A stretch of DNA of 64,000 bases from positions 42,720-106,719 of the forward strand of contig NZ_AWFH01000004.1 of the NCBI RefSeq assembly GCF_000682715.1, in the 5' to 3' direction. This document shows, in pieces, positions 26,321 through 35,355 of this stretch. The notes under the pieces were generated by a model that worked only from the letters and a program-made list of their open reading frames with translations, ran no database searches and had not been told where the DNA came from. The position numbers and the translations under genes were made by a program. The DNA is from Hyphomonas atlantica corrig. (GTDB taxonomy: Bacteria > Pseudomonadota > Alphaproteobacteria > Caulobacterales > Hyphomonadaceae). Every line of letters starts with the position of its first letter. Within the stretch, counting starts at the first letter, position 1.

Positions 26321-28267
26321 CTAGGTCGGCCCGGGCTCATACCAGATTGGAGAACTCCACGCCCTTTCCTGTATGACTGGATGGAGCGTCGGGTTGGGCG
26401 GAGTGCCATTTCGAATGGCGTCCCAGGTAGACCAGCGGCACGTCGGATTTTCCAGTATCCGCACATAGTAGAAGGCCCGCTGGTCAGGGTCGAACGTCGG
26501 GTCCTGCCACAGCGTGCGGAGAGCGACGTCTCCCTTGAACGGCGTGGGCGTACATGTCGCCAGATCCACCATTGCGAAGTTGTCTGGGCACCGGAACGTC
26601 TCGGGGTCAACCGTGCCGCCGTCAGCACATGCGACATCGAACACCTGCTCACGAGATTGTCCGTCCTCGACCCACCCCTTCACTATCTGCGCACGCTGCA
26701 AGAACGCAGATGACGGATCGCGGAGTCCCCAAACAAAGAACTCAGGCGCCTTGTCTTCTAGATATGACAGATCGCCGCCCATTGGGACCGCCTGTGCATC
26801 CATCTGGGCGATACTCTCTGGGATCACCCCTCCCTCTCCCGCCAGATCGTATCCAGCAAAAAACCGAACCTTGATCCGCGGCCCGGAAGTGGCGAACGTT
26901 TCCTTGCGCCGCAAGGCGTCAAAGATCATGTCGCGGGTGTTGGACTCTGCCCACACACCAACAAGGCCAGCCGAACTCCAGGATTGATCGGGCTTGGATG
27001 CTTCGCGGGAATTTGGTGTCCCATCAGGCCGGGTGGTCGCACGGTCCGGCGGCACCGAACTGCGCAGCTCAGCCGTTCCATCGACAACGCCTGCCTTTGA
27101 AAAATAGTTCGCTTCTTCTACCGATCCGGGCGCGCTGTTGTGCGTGTCAGAAGAACCTACAAAGCCGAACCGAAAGGGATTGAACCCATCAGTCTCTTGC
27201 AGGAGCAAACCATCCTTCAATGCCTGGCGCACATAGCTGCCACGGAAGTTGGTGACGTCACCATTGGACCCAACCCGCTTTTCCATCAGCTCGAAATCTG
27301 ACCACTCATCATTCGGAGAGAGGATCGGGTGCGTATCTGATGTCCCCTTGACCTGCGTGATCTCGACCAGCGGCTCATTGCGCATACGCAAGGCGGCATA
27401 ATCTGCGTCCATCGGCTCGTCGTTCCGGCGAACAAGTTCAAACATGATCCCGTCCGACCCGTTGGAATTATGAGGAATGGCCAGCGCGTCGGCCCCCTCT
27501 TCGCGCCATTGCTCCATCTTTTTCCAGAGGTCTTCGGGGTCTTCGGATTCCAACGCGGCAAACGGAAATTCCGGCACGGTCGCCGATCGAAACAGGACAT
27601 TCCGATGAAGGTTCAATCCACCCGGTTCGGAGGTGAACTCGTATCCGACAAAAGTCGTGAACCGACCGGGTTCATTATACTTCTCGGCGGCGTCCTGAAC
27701 GATACCCCATGCCCTGCCGATCACATCAGGTGCCTTGAAACCTTCCGGCATGTCGTTCGCTCGATAGCGAGCCAGAACCCGAAAGAATGCGGCATTGGCC
27801 TCCGCAGGGTTCTCACTGAACAGCCCGGCAGCGAGCGGGTCTTTAGACAACCGACGAGCCGGATCGTTCGCTTCCCGCATCGCGCCAAGGTATTCAGCAT
27901 GATCCGTCACCGCCACGAAATCGAGCGGGGGCCCCAAGAGGCGAACAGGCATGCCATTGGCGTGCGTGATCGTCTCTCCACGCGCGAACCGGTAAGCATC
28001 TTCCGGCAAGGTGCGTACATTCCCGAGATAAGCATCGAAGGAGAGGCCCGTATGGACGTGGAGGTCTCCGAAATATGCATTGCGCTCCGAATTGAATGCT
28101 ACGCCCGCTCCTGTTGACGTAACTTCGGCAGACTCCGTCTCATTTCCGGAAACCGGCGACGGCGCGTCAATGATAGCGCCATCGCATGCCGTTAAAGCTG
28201 CAAGCAGAATCATACCGGTAGACCATAGGATCCAGAGGCGGAAACGGGAATATCTGAGCAAGGACAT
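26321..28267 (-). CDS. DUF3604 (PHP-like) lipoprotein
   Basis: A 648-residue protein. The signal sequence ends in a lipobox (LLAALTAC), so it is likely anchored outside the inner membrane. The DUF3604 body begins FGDLHVHTGLSFDAYL, and with VTDHAEYLG this gives the His/Asp metal pattern of PHP-type phosphoesterases; IPHNSNGSDG, FVGSSDTHN and later segments fit the family. DUF3604 proteins have no settled function. The ATG at 28267 is chosen because it begins the signal peptide; there is no strong ribosome site. It sits near tRNA-Ser on the same strand. Confidence 0.85.
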   Translation of the reverse strand: MSLLRYSRFRLWILWSTGMILLAALTACDGAIIDAPSPVSGNETESAEVTSTGAGVAFNSERNAYFGDLHVHTGLSFDAYLGNVRTLPEDAYRFARGETITHANGMPVRLLGPPLDFVAVTDHAEYLGAMREANDPARRLSKDPLAAGLFSENPAEANAAFFRVLARYRANDMPEGFKAPDVIGRAWGIVQDAAEKYNEPGRFTTFVGYEFTSEPGGLNLHRNVLFRSATVPEFPFAALESEDPEDLWKKMEQWREEGADALAIPHNSNGSDGIMFELVRRNDEPMDADYAALRMRNEPLVEITQVKGTSDTHPILSPNDEWSDFELMEKRVGSNGDVTNFRGSYVRQALKDGLLLQETDGFNPFRFGFVGSSDTHNSAPGSVEEANYFSKAGVVDGTAELRSSVPPDRATTRPDGTPNSREASKPDQSWSSAGLVGVWAESNTRDMIFDALRRKETFATSGPRIKVRFFAGYDLAGEGGVIPESIAQMDAQAVPMGGDLSYLEDKAPEFFVWGLRDPSSAFLQRAQIVKGWVEDGQSREQVFDVACADGGTVDPETFRCPDNFAMVDLATCTPTPFKGDVALRTLWQDPTFDPDQRAFYYVRILENPTCRWSTWDAIRNGTPPNPTLHPVIQERAWSSPIWYEPGPT

Positions 28268-28356
28268 GACCCGACAATACGTGCTCCATCGGGATTCCGT
28301 CTGTGCGAGCGACGCCCTCAGCCTTGACGATCGCATCGTTTGGACCCGGGAAATGC

Positions 28357-28446
28357 TGGCGGTGAGACAGGGATTCGAACCCTGGAGACTATTGCTAGCC
28401 TACACACTTTCCAGGCGTGCGCCTTCGACCACTCGGCCACCTCACC
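28357..28446 (-). tRNA. tRNA-Ser, anticodon GGA
   Basis: A 90-nt class II tRNA with the CCA end encoded. The acceptor stem starts GGTGAGG and closes with TCTCACC-G-CCA. The D arm is TGGCCGAGTGG, the anticodon loop CTGGAAA gives GGA, a long variable arm follows (characteristic of Ser/Leu/Tyr tRNAs), and the T arm is CAGGGTTCGAATCCCTG. It reads UCC and UCU serine codons. Confidence 0.97.
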
Positions 28447-28464
28447 GTGCTCAGCAGAGGGGAG

Positions 28465-28493
28465 CCAATAACCGAAGGTCTGCAAGATCGCAA
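28465..28493 (-). promoter_or_regulatory. Candidate promoter of the tRNA-Ser gene
   Basis: On the minus strand TTGCGA (28493-28488) and TATTGG (28470-28465) are separated by 17 nt, 18 nt ahead of the mature tRNA 5' end. Both boxes are moderate matches to sigma-70 consensus. Confidence 0.4.
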
Positions 28494-28554
28494 GACTGTG
28501 ATTGCCGTTCGTGGCAGACAATCCCATATGAGCCGCTGAAAGGGAGACCGTTTC

Positions 28555-29211
28555 ATGTTGTTCTCGAAAAAGCCCGTCGCGATTCCGGATGCCGACAGCG
28601 CCCTGCCCGGCCGCGCGCAGCCCATTCCGACCGCCAGCACCCACTACGTTTTTGACCGCGACCTGCAAGGCCCCATCCCGGAAGGGTTCGAAACGGCCAT
28701 CTTCGGGCTCGGCTGTTTCTGGGGCGCGGAACGCGTTTTCTGGCAACAGGATGGCGTCTGGCTGACCCGTGTCGGCTATGCAGGCGGCTTCACGCCAAAT
28801 CCAACCTATGAAGAAGTCTGTTCCGGGGGCACCGGGCATACCGAAATCGTCGAAGTGATCTTCAACCCGTCCGAAGTCACCTTCGCTGATCTGGTGAAGC
28901 TGTTCCTTGAAAGCCACGACCCGACCCAAGGCATGCGGCAGGGCAACGACATCGGCACGCAGTACCGTTCAGCCCTCTACACAACGTCTGACGCGCAAGC
29001 CGCGACGGCACAAGAGATGATTGCGGTCTACGAAAAAGCCCTCGCCCAGAATGGCCACGCCAGCCAGATCACGACAGAAGTGGCCCCGGCCGGGCCGGTC
29101 TACCTTGCTGAAGACTATCACCAGCAATACCTCGCCAAGAACCCCAATGGCTATTGCGGCATCGGTGGTACAGGCGTGTCCTGCCCTATCGGGCTCGGCG
29201 TCGCCACCTGA
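28555..29211 (+). CDS. msrA: Peptide-methionine (S)-S-oxide reductase
   Basis: A 218-residue MsrA, which repairs S-form methionine sulfoxide with thioredoxin. Catalytic Cys54 is in [58 protein letters not shown] and the AEDYHQQYL tail are conserved. Further Cys near the C-terminus ([12 protein letters not shown]) are likely the resolving residues. GGGAG precedes the ATG. It has an N-terminal extension of about 45 residues like longer MsrA forms. Confidence 0.96.
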   Translation: MLFSKKPVAIPDADSALPGRAQPIPTASTHYVFDRDLQGPIPEGFETAIFGLGCFWGAERVFWQQDGVWLTRVGYAGGFTPNPTYEEVCSGGTGHTEIVEVIFNPSEVTFADLVKLFLESHDPTQGMRQGNDIGTQYRSALYTTSDAQAATAQEMIAVYEKALAQNGHASQITTEVAPAGPVYLAEDYHQQYLAKNPNGYCGIGGTGVSCPIGLGVAT

Positions 29212-29226
29212 TTGGCGGGGGCGCCC

Positions 29227-30294
29227 CTAGGCCCCGAAGTTTACCGCAAAGCGCTTGCGCGTCTCGATCAGGTTCTGAGCCTTGTACATGGCGTCAGACG
29301 CGGCCTGCGCGCGCTTGATGGTCGGGTCAGCCTGAAGTGCCTCGATCACCTTTGATAGGTGACCAATCGCGGCTTCGACAGTCTTGCGATCAAACTGCTT
29401 CGTCGCTTTGGCCAACAAGGCACGCCCCAGATCCATGTGCGCCTGCACTGCCCGTGAGGCGTCTTGATCGTTCTTGATGTCGTCGAGATGGATCCGACGC
29501 AGCATGATAACCTGTTCCAGGGCCTCGATATCCCCTGACTGTTCGGCGATATGCACAAGAGACGCGCAGAAATCCGCCTCAATCCGGCTGCGCAGCGGCA
29601 GGGGTAGCGCCGGGGTATCCTCCAGAATATCAGAAAGCGCGTTGGACAGCGTTTTCATCTTTTCCGGTCGGAATGATTGTGGGTTCGCCAGCGCTGGCTG
29701 CAGCTCGCGGGCGAGGAAATAGGCTGCCACGCGCTGCATCTGCCCCTCCAGATCGGACATGCGGCCCGGCAATGTCAGCGTAAAGAGGCGCGCCTCAGCC
29801 GGCGTCAGACCTCCGCCGCGGCTAAGGCCGTGCACGACGAAACCATCTTCCTTTCGGCCGGTCCGGTCCGCCCAGACCAGCATGTCGGCGTCCGCCGTCT
29901 GCAAACGGCGGCGAGCGCGCTGCACCGCGCGGGTCTCAACACCGCCGCGAATGCTGCCTGTGCGGAAAACTTTCAATGGCGCGCCAAAACTGAACTCCGG
30001 CACGTAAGACTCAAGAGACGACAACAGCCACTTCCAGGCACGGCCTGCGCGCTGACCCGTCGGGCGCGCCACAAGAATTCGATAGCCCGGAGATTTGTCG
30101 TTGCGCGCGGCGCGTGCACCTGCCTCATTGCGCAATGACTTCAGCAGGGACCGGACAAGGCTGAACGCCACCGCAAGCAATGCCAAAACCAACACACCCA
30201 GCATGCCGAGCCCGAACGTGGCGAGCTCTGGCGCGCCAACGACGTTCGCTTCGAACCAGCGCTCAGCGTTTGTGAACCAGTCATTCACGGGCAT
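29227..30294 (-). CDS. Membrane-anchored protein with TPR-like helical C-terminus, function unknown
   Basis: A 355-residue protein I do not recognise by name. The ATG at 30294 has GGAGG 10 nt upstream. One membrane helix lies near residues 25-48 (ATFGLGMLGVLVLALLAVAFSLV). A middle domain (about 68-180) starts YRILVARPTG and contains RARRRLQTADADMLVWADRTG and HGLSRGGG, which looks like a Rossmann-type alpha/beta fold. The C-terminal 170 residues are helical with TPR-like spacing (AVQAHMDLGRALLAKA, AIGHLSKVIEAL). It is divergent from gluQRS. Confidence 0.75.
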   Translation of the reverse strand: MPVNDWFTNAERWFEANVVGAPELATFGLGMLGVLVLALLAVAFSLVRSLLKSLRNEAGARAARNDKSPGYRILVARPTGQRAGRAWKWLLSSLESYVPEFSFGAPLKVFRTGSIRGGVETRAVQRARRRLQTADADMLVWADRTGRKEDGFVVHGLSRGGGLTPAEARLFTLTLPGRMSDLEGQMQRVAAYFLARELQPALANPQSFRPEKMKTLSNALSDILEDTPALPLPLRSRIEADFCASLVHIAEQSGDIEALEQVIMLRRIHLDDIKNDQDASRAVQAHMDLGRALLAKATKQFDRKTVEAAIGHLSKVIEALQADPTIKRAQAASDAMYKAQNLIETRKRFAVNFGA

Positions 30295-30421
30295 TCGGGC
30301 AGACCTCCGGTATATGTGTGCGATACGAGCCCAACCCCGCACTGGCAACAGGCAAACGCTGTTCAGGCGGCTTCGAGGATGGTTAGATCGTGTTCTGGGC
30401 GAGTTGATTTCAGGGGACCGA

Positions 30422-31276
30422 ATGGGCGCAGAAAGATTTGTAACGCGGTTTGCACCCTCGCCGACCGGCCATCTTCACCTTGGCCACGCCCTGTCGGCTT
30501 TTCACGTCTGGGATACAGCCCGCAGATATGGTGGCAAAGTGTTGTTGAGGATCGAAGACATCGACCTGACGCGCTGCAAGCCGGAATATGAGGCCTCCAT
30601 TCTCGAAGACCTGAACTGGCTGGATCTCGACTGGGACGGCGAAGTACGACGACAGTCGGACCATTTTGCAGAGTATGAAGGCGCGCTGGAATCTCTTCGG
30701 TCTCGCGGCCTCGTCTACCGCTGCTTCAAGACCCGGCGGGAGATTGCAGCCGCCCTGCCTGCAGGCGCGAGCCCCGATACGGCTGGATATACAGGAAAGC
30801 CCCTGCCACCTGCCGAAGAACAGGAGTTGATTGAAAGGGGGCGCGCCTTCGCCTGGCGATTGTCCCTCACCGCGGCCCAAGATTGGCTCGGTTCGCGCTA
30901 CAAGGCGCTCAGCTACACGACATTCAGCGACACAGGCACGACTGAAGTCGCTGCAGACCCCTCACCTTTTGGCGACGTCGTACTGGCCCGCAAGGACACA
31001 CCGACCAGCTATCACCTTGCCTGCTGTCATGATGACGCGCTTCAAGGCATCACGCATGTCATCCGCGGAGAGGACATTCGAGAGATGACAGCAATACACG
31101 CCCTGCTTCAGGCGCTTATGGACTGGCCTCAGCCACTCTACCGGTTTCATCCGCTCATTATGGGTCCGGATGACAAGAAATTGTCCAAACGCTCCGGAGA
31201 CCGGGGATTGCGTGAATGGCGTGAACACGGCAAGACGCCGCAAGACATTCGCGCCATGACAGGCTTCTCCGCATGA
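30422..31276 (+). CDS. gluQRS: Glutamyl-Q tRNA(Asp) synthetase
   Basis: A 284-residue truncated glutamyl-tRNA synthetase paralogue that attaches glutamate to queuosine at position 34 of tRNA-Asp. It has the catalytic domain only: RFAPSPTGHLHLGHALSA (HIGH motif as HLGH), LRIEDIDLTRC and the KMSKS equivalent KKLSKRSGD. The zinc-binding knuckle of E. coli GluQRS appears lost: the region reads YRCFKTRREI with YTGKP where the second Cys pair would be. The ATG at 30422 follows GGGGACC. Four bases overlap the next gene (ATGA). Confidence 0.93.
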   Translation: MGAERFVTRFAPSPTGHLHLGHALSAFHVWDTARRYGGKVLLRIEDIDLTRCKPEYEASILEDLNWLDLDWDGEVRRQSDHFAEYEGALESLRSRGLVYRCFKTRREIAAALPAGASPDTAGYTGKPLPPAEEQELIERGRAFAWRLSLTAAQDWLGSRYKALSYTTFSDTGTTEVAADPSPFGDVVLARKDTPTSYHLACCHDDALQGITHVIRGEDIREMTAIHALLQALMDWPQPLYRFHPLIMGPDDKKLSKRSGDRGLREWREHGKTPQDIRAMTGFSA

Positions 31277-32175
31277 CAGACACTCCTATTTCCGCGCCGG
31301 CCGCGCGTCACTGGGTCGGACCCCTGATGATGCTGTGCGGCGGAATCGCAATTGGTTTCGCGCCGATCGGCTTGCGCCTCGGCCTTGATGATCTTGGGCC
31401 TCAAGCGATTGCCTTTTGGCGATATGTGTTCGCTGCACCTGTTCTGTTCCTTCTGGTTCTCGGCATCCAGAAACGCCTGCCCAGCAAGCCGAACATGTTC
31501 ATTGTCATTGGAGGCACATGCTTCGCACTGGATATCGGCCTCTGGCACTGGGGCCTCACCCTAACCAGCGTATCGAATGCCACCTTCATCGTGAATCTCG
31601 GAAATGTCGGTGTCGGATTCGCAGCATGGTTCTTCCTGAAGGAGCGCCCAACACCCGTCTGGTTCATCGCCGTTATCCTCGCGATGGCAGGCGCTGCCGC
31701 GCTTTCTCTCGGCGCGGCAGGGGGCGGCAGCGGCAATATCCGAGGCGACCTGCTCTCCCTTGCTGCGGCAGTCCTCGTTTCCGGCTACTTGCTGGCGTCC
31801 AAACTCGCACGTCGAACGATGAGTGGCATCGACGCCGTCTTCTGGCTGACCTGCGTGGAAATCATCGTCGCCGGCATGATGGTGATGACCTTCCGGGAAG
31901 ACTTCCTGCCCGCGCATATCTCGGGCTTTCTCGCCCCCTTCATTCTGGGGGTCGGGATTCATGTCATCGGACAGGGCCTGATCATCACAGGCCTGGGCAT
32001 CACCCCAACATCAGTTGCAGGGGTGCTCATCCTGATCCAGCCTGTCGTCGCTGCCGCTGTCTCATGGCAATTGTTCAATGAACCTCTCACCAGCATTCAG
32101 GCCGCTGGCAGCGCGCTTATCCTGTTTGCTGTGTGGCTTGCGCAAAGCGGGCACAAACCGCAGCCAGTCGACTGA
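31273..32175 (+). CDS. DMT-superfamily transporter (EamA domains)
   Basis: A 300-residue inner-membrane protein with ten predicted helices in two EamA repeats (about 15-145 and 158-292). Typical signs are FWRYVFAAPVLFLLVL in helix 2, ALDIGLWHWGLTLTSVSNATFIVNL, and in the second half PTSVAGVLILIQPVVAAAVSWQLFNEPLT. The family exports amino acids, drugs or metabolites; substrate unknown. Its ATG overlaps the gluQRS stop by four bases, so both are likely translated together. Confidence 0.9.
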   Translation: MTDTPISAPAARHWVGPLMMLCGGIAIGFAPIGLRLGLDDLGPQAIAFWRYVFAAPVLFLLVLGIQKRLPSKPNMFIVIGGTCFALDIGLWHWGLTLTSVSNATFIVNLGNVGVGFAAWFFLKERPTPVWFIAVILAMAGAAALSLGAAGGGSGNIRGDLLSLAAAVLVSGYLLASKLARRTMSGIDAVFWLTCVEIIVAGMMVMTFREDFLPAHISGFLAPFILGVGIHVIGQGLIITGLGITPTSVAGVLILIQPVVAAAVSWQLFNEPLTSIQAAGSALILFAVWLAQSGHKPQPVD

Positions 32176-32241
32176 TCGCAGCATAAATGTCACGAAATGC
32201 GTCTAAGGCCGACGCAAACCTGTTCTTCCGGAGTCTGCCCC

Positions 32242-33813
32242 ATGCGCCGCACCGCCCTTCCCCTTGTTTCTATCGCCGCTCTGGCAATTGCCGGTTGTTC
32301 TGCCTCATCCGATATCACCGGAACCGACAGCACTTCCACGCCGACAATCACGCGCGAAGCAGCCACCCCCATTCAGTCCGGAGACTCCTACTATCAGTCC
32401 GCCGCTGAAGCAGTGGACGCGCGTATCCAGCAACGCGGTGTCAAACCAGCCAAGAACGTCATCCTGTTTGTTGGCGATGGTATGAGCATTCCGACCATCA
32501 CGGCTGCGCGCATTTATGCCGGTCAGAAGCGCGGGCTTGATGGCGAATCCTATCGACTGACCATGGAAACCCTGCCTTTCATGGCCTTGTCGAAGACTTA
32601 CAGCCATGATTTCCAGGTGGCCGATTCCGCCTCTACTGCAACGGCAATGGTGACGGGCGCCAAAACGAATTCCCGTATGCTGGGCGTTCTGCAGGACACA
32701 CGCTTCAACAATTGCGCCAGCGTGGAAGGCAATACAACCGACACCCTGTTTGAGCTGGCAGAACGCGCTGGTCTTGCAACCGGACTGGTTTCAACCGCGC
32801 GCCTGACCCACGCGACCCCCGCCTCAACCTTCGCCAAATCGCCAAGCCGCGACTGGGAGAATGATGCGGACCTGAAAGGCGGCGACGCGAGCGCGTGCAA
32901 GGACATTGCCCGTCAATTGATCGAATGGCCGGAAGGCGACGGCTTTGAAGTGGCCATGGCCGGCGGACGCGGAAGCTTCACCACCGTCGATCAGGCCGAT
33001 GTGGAAAACGCGGACTGGTCAGGTAATCGCGAAGATGGCCGGGACCTCACTGCAGAGTGGACGGCCAAGTCCGATGACCACGTGTACATTACTGACAAGG
33101 CAGGGTTCGATGCGATCGACTTCGCAAGCGACGCCAAAGTGCTTGGCCTGTTTGAACCTTCTCACATGAAGTTCGCGATCGACCGCGCCGATGATCCAGC
33201 GGGCGAGCCGTCGCTCGTCGACCTGACCAAAGCGGCGATCACGCGCCTGTCCCGCAATGATGAAGGCTATATGTTGATGGTGGAAGGCGGTCGGATTGAT
33301 CACGGCCATCATGGCGTCAGCGCGATCCGGGCCCTGGATGAGACCGATGAAATGGACCAGGCCGTTGCCGCTGCACTCGAGATGACGAATGCGGACGAAA
33401 CGCTGATCATCGTGACGGCAGATCACTCTCACACGATGACTATTTCAGGTTACCCAACACGCGGAAACCCGATCCTCGGCAAGGTCGTCAGTGGGCTCGA
33501 CAATGCGCCCATGGATGCGCAAGACGGCAAACCGTATACGACCTTGTCCTACGCCAGCGGGATGACAGCTTGTCGCCTCGTTTCCGGCGAACAGGATTGT
33601 GTACGCGAAGACCTGTCCGACATTGATACGACCGAAAAGAACTTCCAGCAGCCTTCGCTTGTGTTCATGGCGTCTGAAACACATGGCGGCGATGATGTTG
33701 CCATCTTCGCGACTGGCCCCGGATCGGAACTCGTTTCTGGCGTAATGGAACAGAACGAAATCTTCCATGTCATGGGCCGCGCTTCCGGTCTCGTGTCAGC
33801 CCCGACAGAATAG
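32242..33813 (+). CDS. Alkaline phosphatase (PhoA superfamily), lipoprotein
   Basis: A 523-residue periplasmic metal-dependent phosphomonoesterase. The signal peptide ends in a lipobox (AIAGC, Cys19). ILFVGDGMS provides the first metal-binding Asp, and the nucleophile Ser129 is in VADSASTATAMVTGAKT. Downstream metal ligands are in VEGGRIDHGHH, VTADHSHTM and ETHGGDDVAIFATGP. GGAG lies before the ATG at 32242; an earlier in-frame start is rejected. No phosphate-regulon operator was recognised upstream. Confidence 0.93.
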   Translation: MRRTALPLVSIAALAIAGCSASSDITGTDSTSTPTITREAATPIQSGDSYYQSAAEAVDARIQQRGVKPAKNVILFVGDGMSIPTITAARIYAGQKRGLDGESYRLTMETLPFMALSKTYSHDFQVADSASTATAMVTGAKTNSRMLGVLQDTRFNNCASVEGNTTDTLFELAERAGLATGLVSTARLTHATPASTFAKSPSRDWENDADLKGGDASACKDIARQLIEWPEGDGFEVAMAGGRGSFTTVDQADVENADWSGNREDGRDLTAEWTAKSDDHVYITDKAGFDAIDFASDAKVLGLFEPSHMKFAIDRADDPAGEPSLVDLTKAAITRLSRNDEGYMLMVEGGRIDHGHHGVSAIRALDETDEMDQAVAAALEMTNADETLIIVTADHSHTMTISGYPTRGNPILGKVVSGLDNAPMDAQDGKPYTTLSYASGMTACRLVSGEQDCVREDLSDIDTTEKNFQQPSLVFMASETHGGDDVAIFATGPGSELVSGVMEQNEIFHVMGRASGLVSAPTE

Positions 33814-33923
33814 ACTGCCGTCGCGTCGGGCCTGTTCAGGCCGCGCATTCTGGGTGAAACTTCTCCATCGCTGGTCATCTGCGCCAAAAAAGAGCGCGGA
33901 GACCGGACAGAGGAGGAAAACCC

Positions 33924-35024
33924 ATGAAGGCTGCCGTCATGCGCGCGCCCAATGCGCCGCTATCCATCGAAGATGTTACCATTTCCAAGCCCGGCCCGCG
34001 CGAAGTGCTGGTTAGACTGAAGGCGGTTGGCGTCTGCCATTCAGACGTACATTTCTGGGACGGCAACTTCCCGGCTGAACTACCGGTCATTCTGGGCCAT
34101 GAAAGCGCGGGCGTGGTTGAAGAAGTTGGCTCAATGGTATCTGCGGTGAAGCCGGGCGACCACGTTATCTCGATCCTGTCGCCGTTTTGCGGAACGTGCG
34201 AGTACTGCCTGACGGGGCATATGTCAGTCTGCCATACGGTGAACCGGGATCATTTCCAGCGCCAACCCACCGAAGCGCCGCGCCTGTCCATCAAGGGCGA
34301 AAAAGTCGGCCAGTTCCTGAACCTTTCCTCTTTTGCAGAGCAGATCCTTGTTCATGAAAACGCGCTGTGCGCCGTAGACAGGGATATGCCGATGGACAAG
34401 GCCTGCCTGATTGGCTGCGGTGTCATCACCGGTGTCGGCTCCGTTTTCCACTCGGCCAAGGTTGAACCCGGATCAACAGTCGCTGTGCTGGGGTGCGGCG
34501 GCGTCGGACTTGCGGCGGTCAATGGTGCAGCGATTGCCGGGGCCAGCCGCATCGTCGCGGTCGATCTTTCCGATGAGAAACTCCAGATGGCGGTACGCTT
34601 TGGCGCAACGGACACGGTCAATCCCGGCAAGGTGAATGCGATCGAAGCCGTCAAGGAGCTGACGAATGGCGGTGTCCATTATTCCTTTGAGTGCGTCGGC
34701 CTGAAACAGACGGCGGAACAGGCCTATCACATGTTGCGTCCGCGCGGCGTGGCCACCGTCATCGGCATGATCACACCCGGCGTGAATATCGAGATTCCGG
34801 GGATCGAATTGCTCGCTACGGAGAAGCGGCTACAAGGTGCCATCATGGGCTCCAACAGGTTCCGTGTGGATTTCCCACGCCTCATTGAGCTTTACAAGCA
34901 AGGCAAGCTTCACCTGGATGATCTGGTCTCGGATCGTATCGGCCTGGAAGGCATTACGGGCGCATTGCAGAATTTGAAAGACAACAAGGGCACTGTCGCC
35001 CGACAAGTCGTGGTGTTCGACTAA
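33924..35024 (+). CDS. Zinc-dependent alcohol dehydrogenase
   Basis: A 366-residue medium-chain dehydrogenase. Catalytic zinc ligands are C38 in VGVCHSDVHFW and H59-E60 in ILGHESAG. The structural zinc loop has Cys 89, 92, 95 and 103 (FCGTCEYCLTGHMSVC). The NAD site is VAVLGCGGVGLAAVNGA followed by IVAVDLSDEK, where the terminal Asp favours NAD+ over NADP+. The overall pattern resembles the class III / NDMA-dependent group. Substrate is not set. AGGAGG lies upstream of the ATG. It is preceded by a 110-nt gap after the phosphatase gene. Confidence 0.93.
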   Translation: MKAAVMRAPNAPLSIEDVTISKPGPREVLVRLKAVGVCHSDVHFWDGNFPAELPVILGHESAGVVEEVGSMVSAVKPGDHVISILSPFCGTCEYCLTGHMSVCHTVNRDHFQRQPTEAPRLSIKGEKVGQFLNLSSFAEQILVHENALCAVDRDMPMDKACLIGCGVITGVGSVFHSAKVEPGSTVAVLGCGGVGLAAVNGAAIAGASRIVAVDLSDEKLQMAVRFGATDTVNPGKVNAIEAVKELTNGGVHYSFECVGLKQTAEQAYHMLRPRGVATVIGMITPGVNIEIPGIELLATEKRLQGAIMGSNRFRVDFPRLIELYKQGKLHLDDLVSDRIGLEGITGALQNLKDNKGTVARQVVVFD

Positions 35025-35063
35025 AGCCCTTCGAGCGGAACTTCTAGAGGTTTCCGACATTTC

Positions 35064-35102
35064 CTCTCCAGCCGGATACAGATTTCATAAAAGGCTGGAG
35101 AG
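35064..35102 (+). promoter_or_regulatory. Hairpin that would hide the ribosome site of the 35110 gene
   Basis: A perfect 10-bp inverted repeat, CTCTCCAGCC (35064-35073) with GGCTGGAGAG (35093-35102), spans a 19-nt loop. The right arm contains the GGAGAG ribosome site of the small membrane protein whose ATG is at 35110. The same hairpin could act as a weak transcript end for the dehydrogenase gene, but no T tract follows. Confidence 0.45.
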
Positions 35103-35109
35103 ATTGACC

Positions 35110-35355
35110 ATGCTCGAAATGCTTGAATGGATTGCCATGGGCACAGGAATCTGTGCCGCCATCATGATCTCAGCAGATCTGGGACGGAAGATCACCGGCA
35201 CCGCCTTTGTGATCTTCGCGGTCTCTTCAACGGCTTGGGTCGCAATCGGCGTTGCAGAAAACGAACCGCCACTGCTCTATCAGAACCTCGTCCTGACCGT
35301 GATCAATTGCATCGGCATCTATCGCTGGCTGATCCTGAAGAAGGAGGCCGGCTAA
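35110..35355 (+). CDS. Small three-span membrane protein
   Basis: An 81-residue, very hydrophobic protein with three predicted helices (MLEWIAMGTGICAAIMI, TGTAFVIFAVSSTAWVAIGV, LLYQNLVLTVINCIGIYRWLI) and a short Lys tail. The pattern suggests a PnuC/SemiSWEET-like or CBU_0592-type small membrane protein, but I cannot name a family with confidence. GGAGAG precedes the ATG and lies inside a hairpin. The stop shares four bases with the convergent SRPBCC gene. Confidence 0.8.
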   Translation: MLEMLEWIAMGTGICAAIMISADLGRKITGTAFVIFAVSSTAWVAIGVAENEPPLLYQNLVLTVINCIGIYRWLILKKEAG

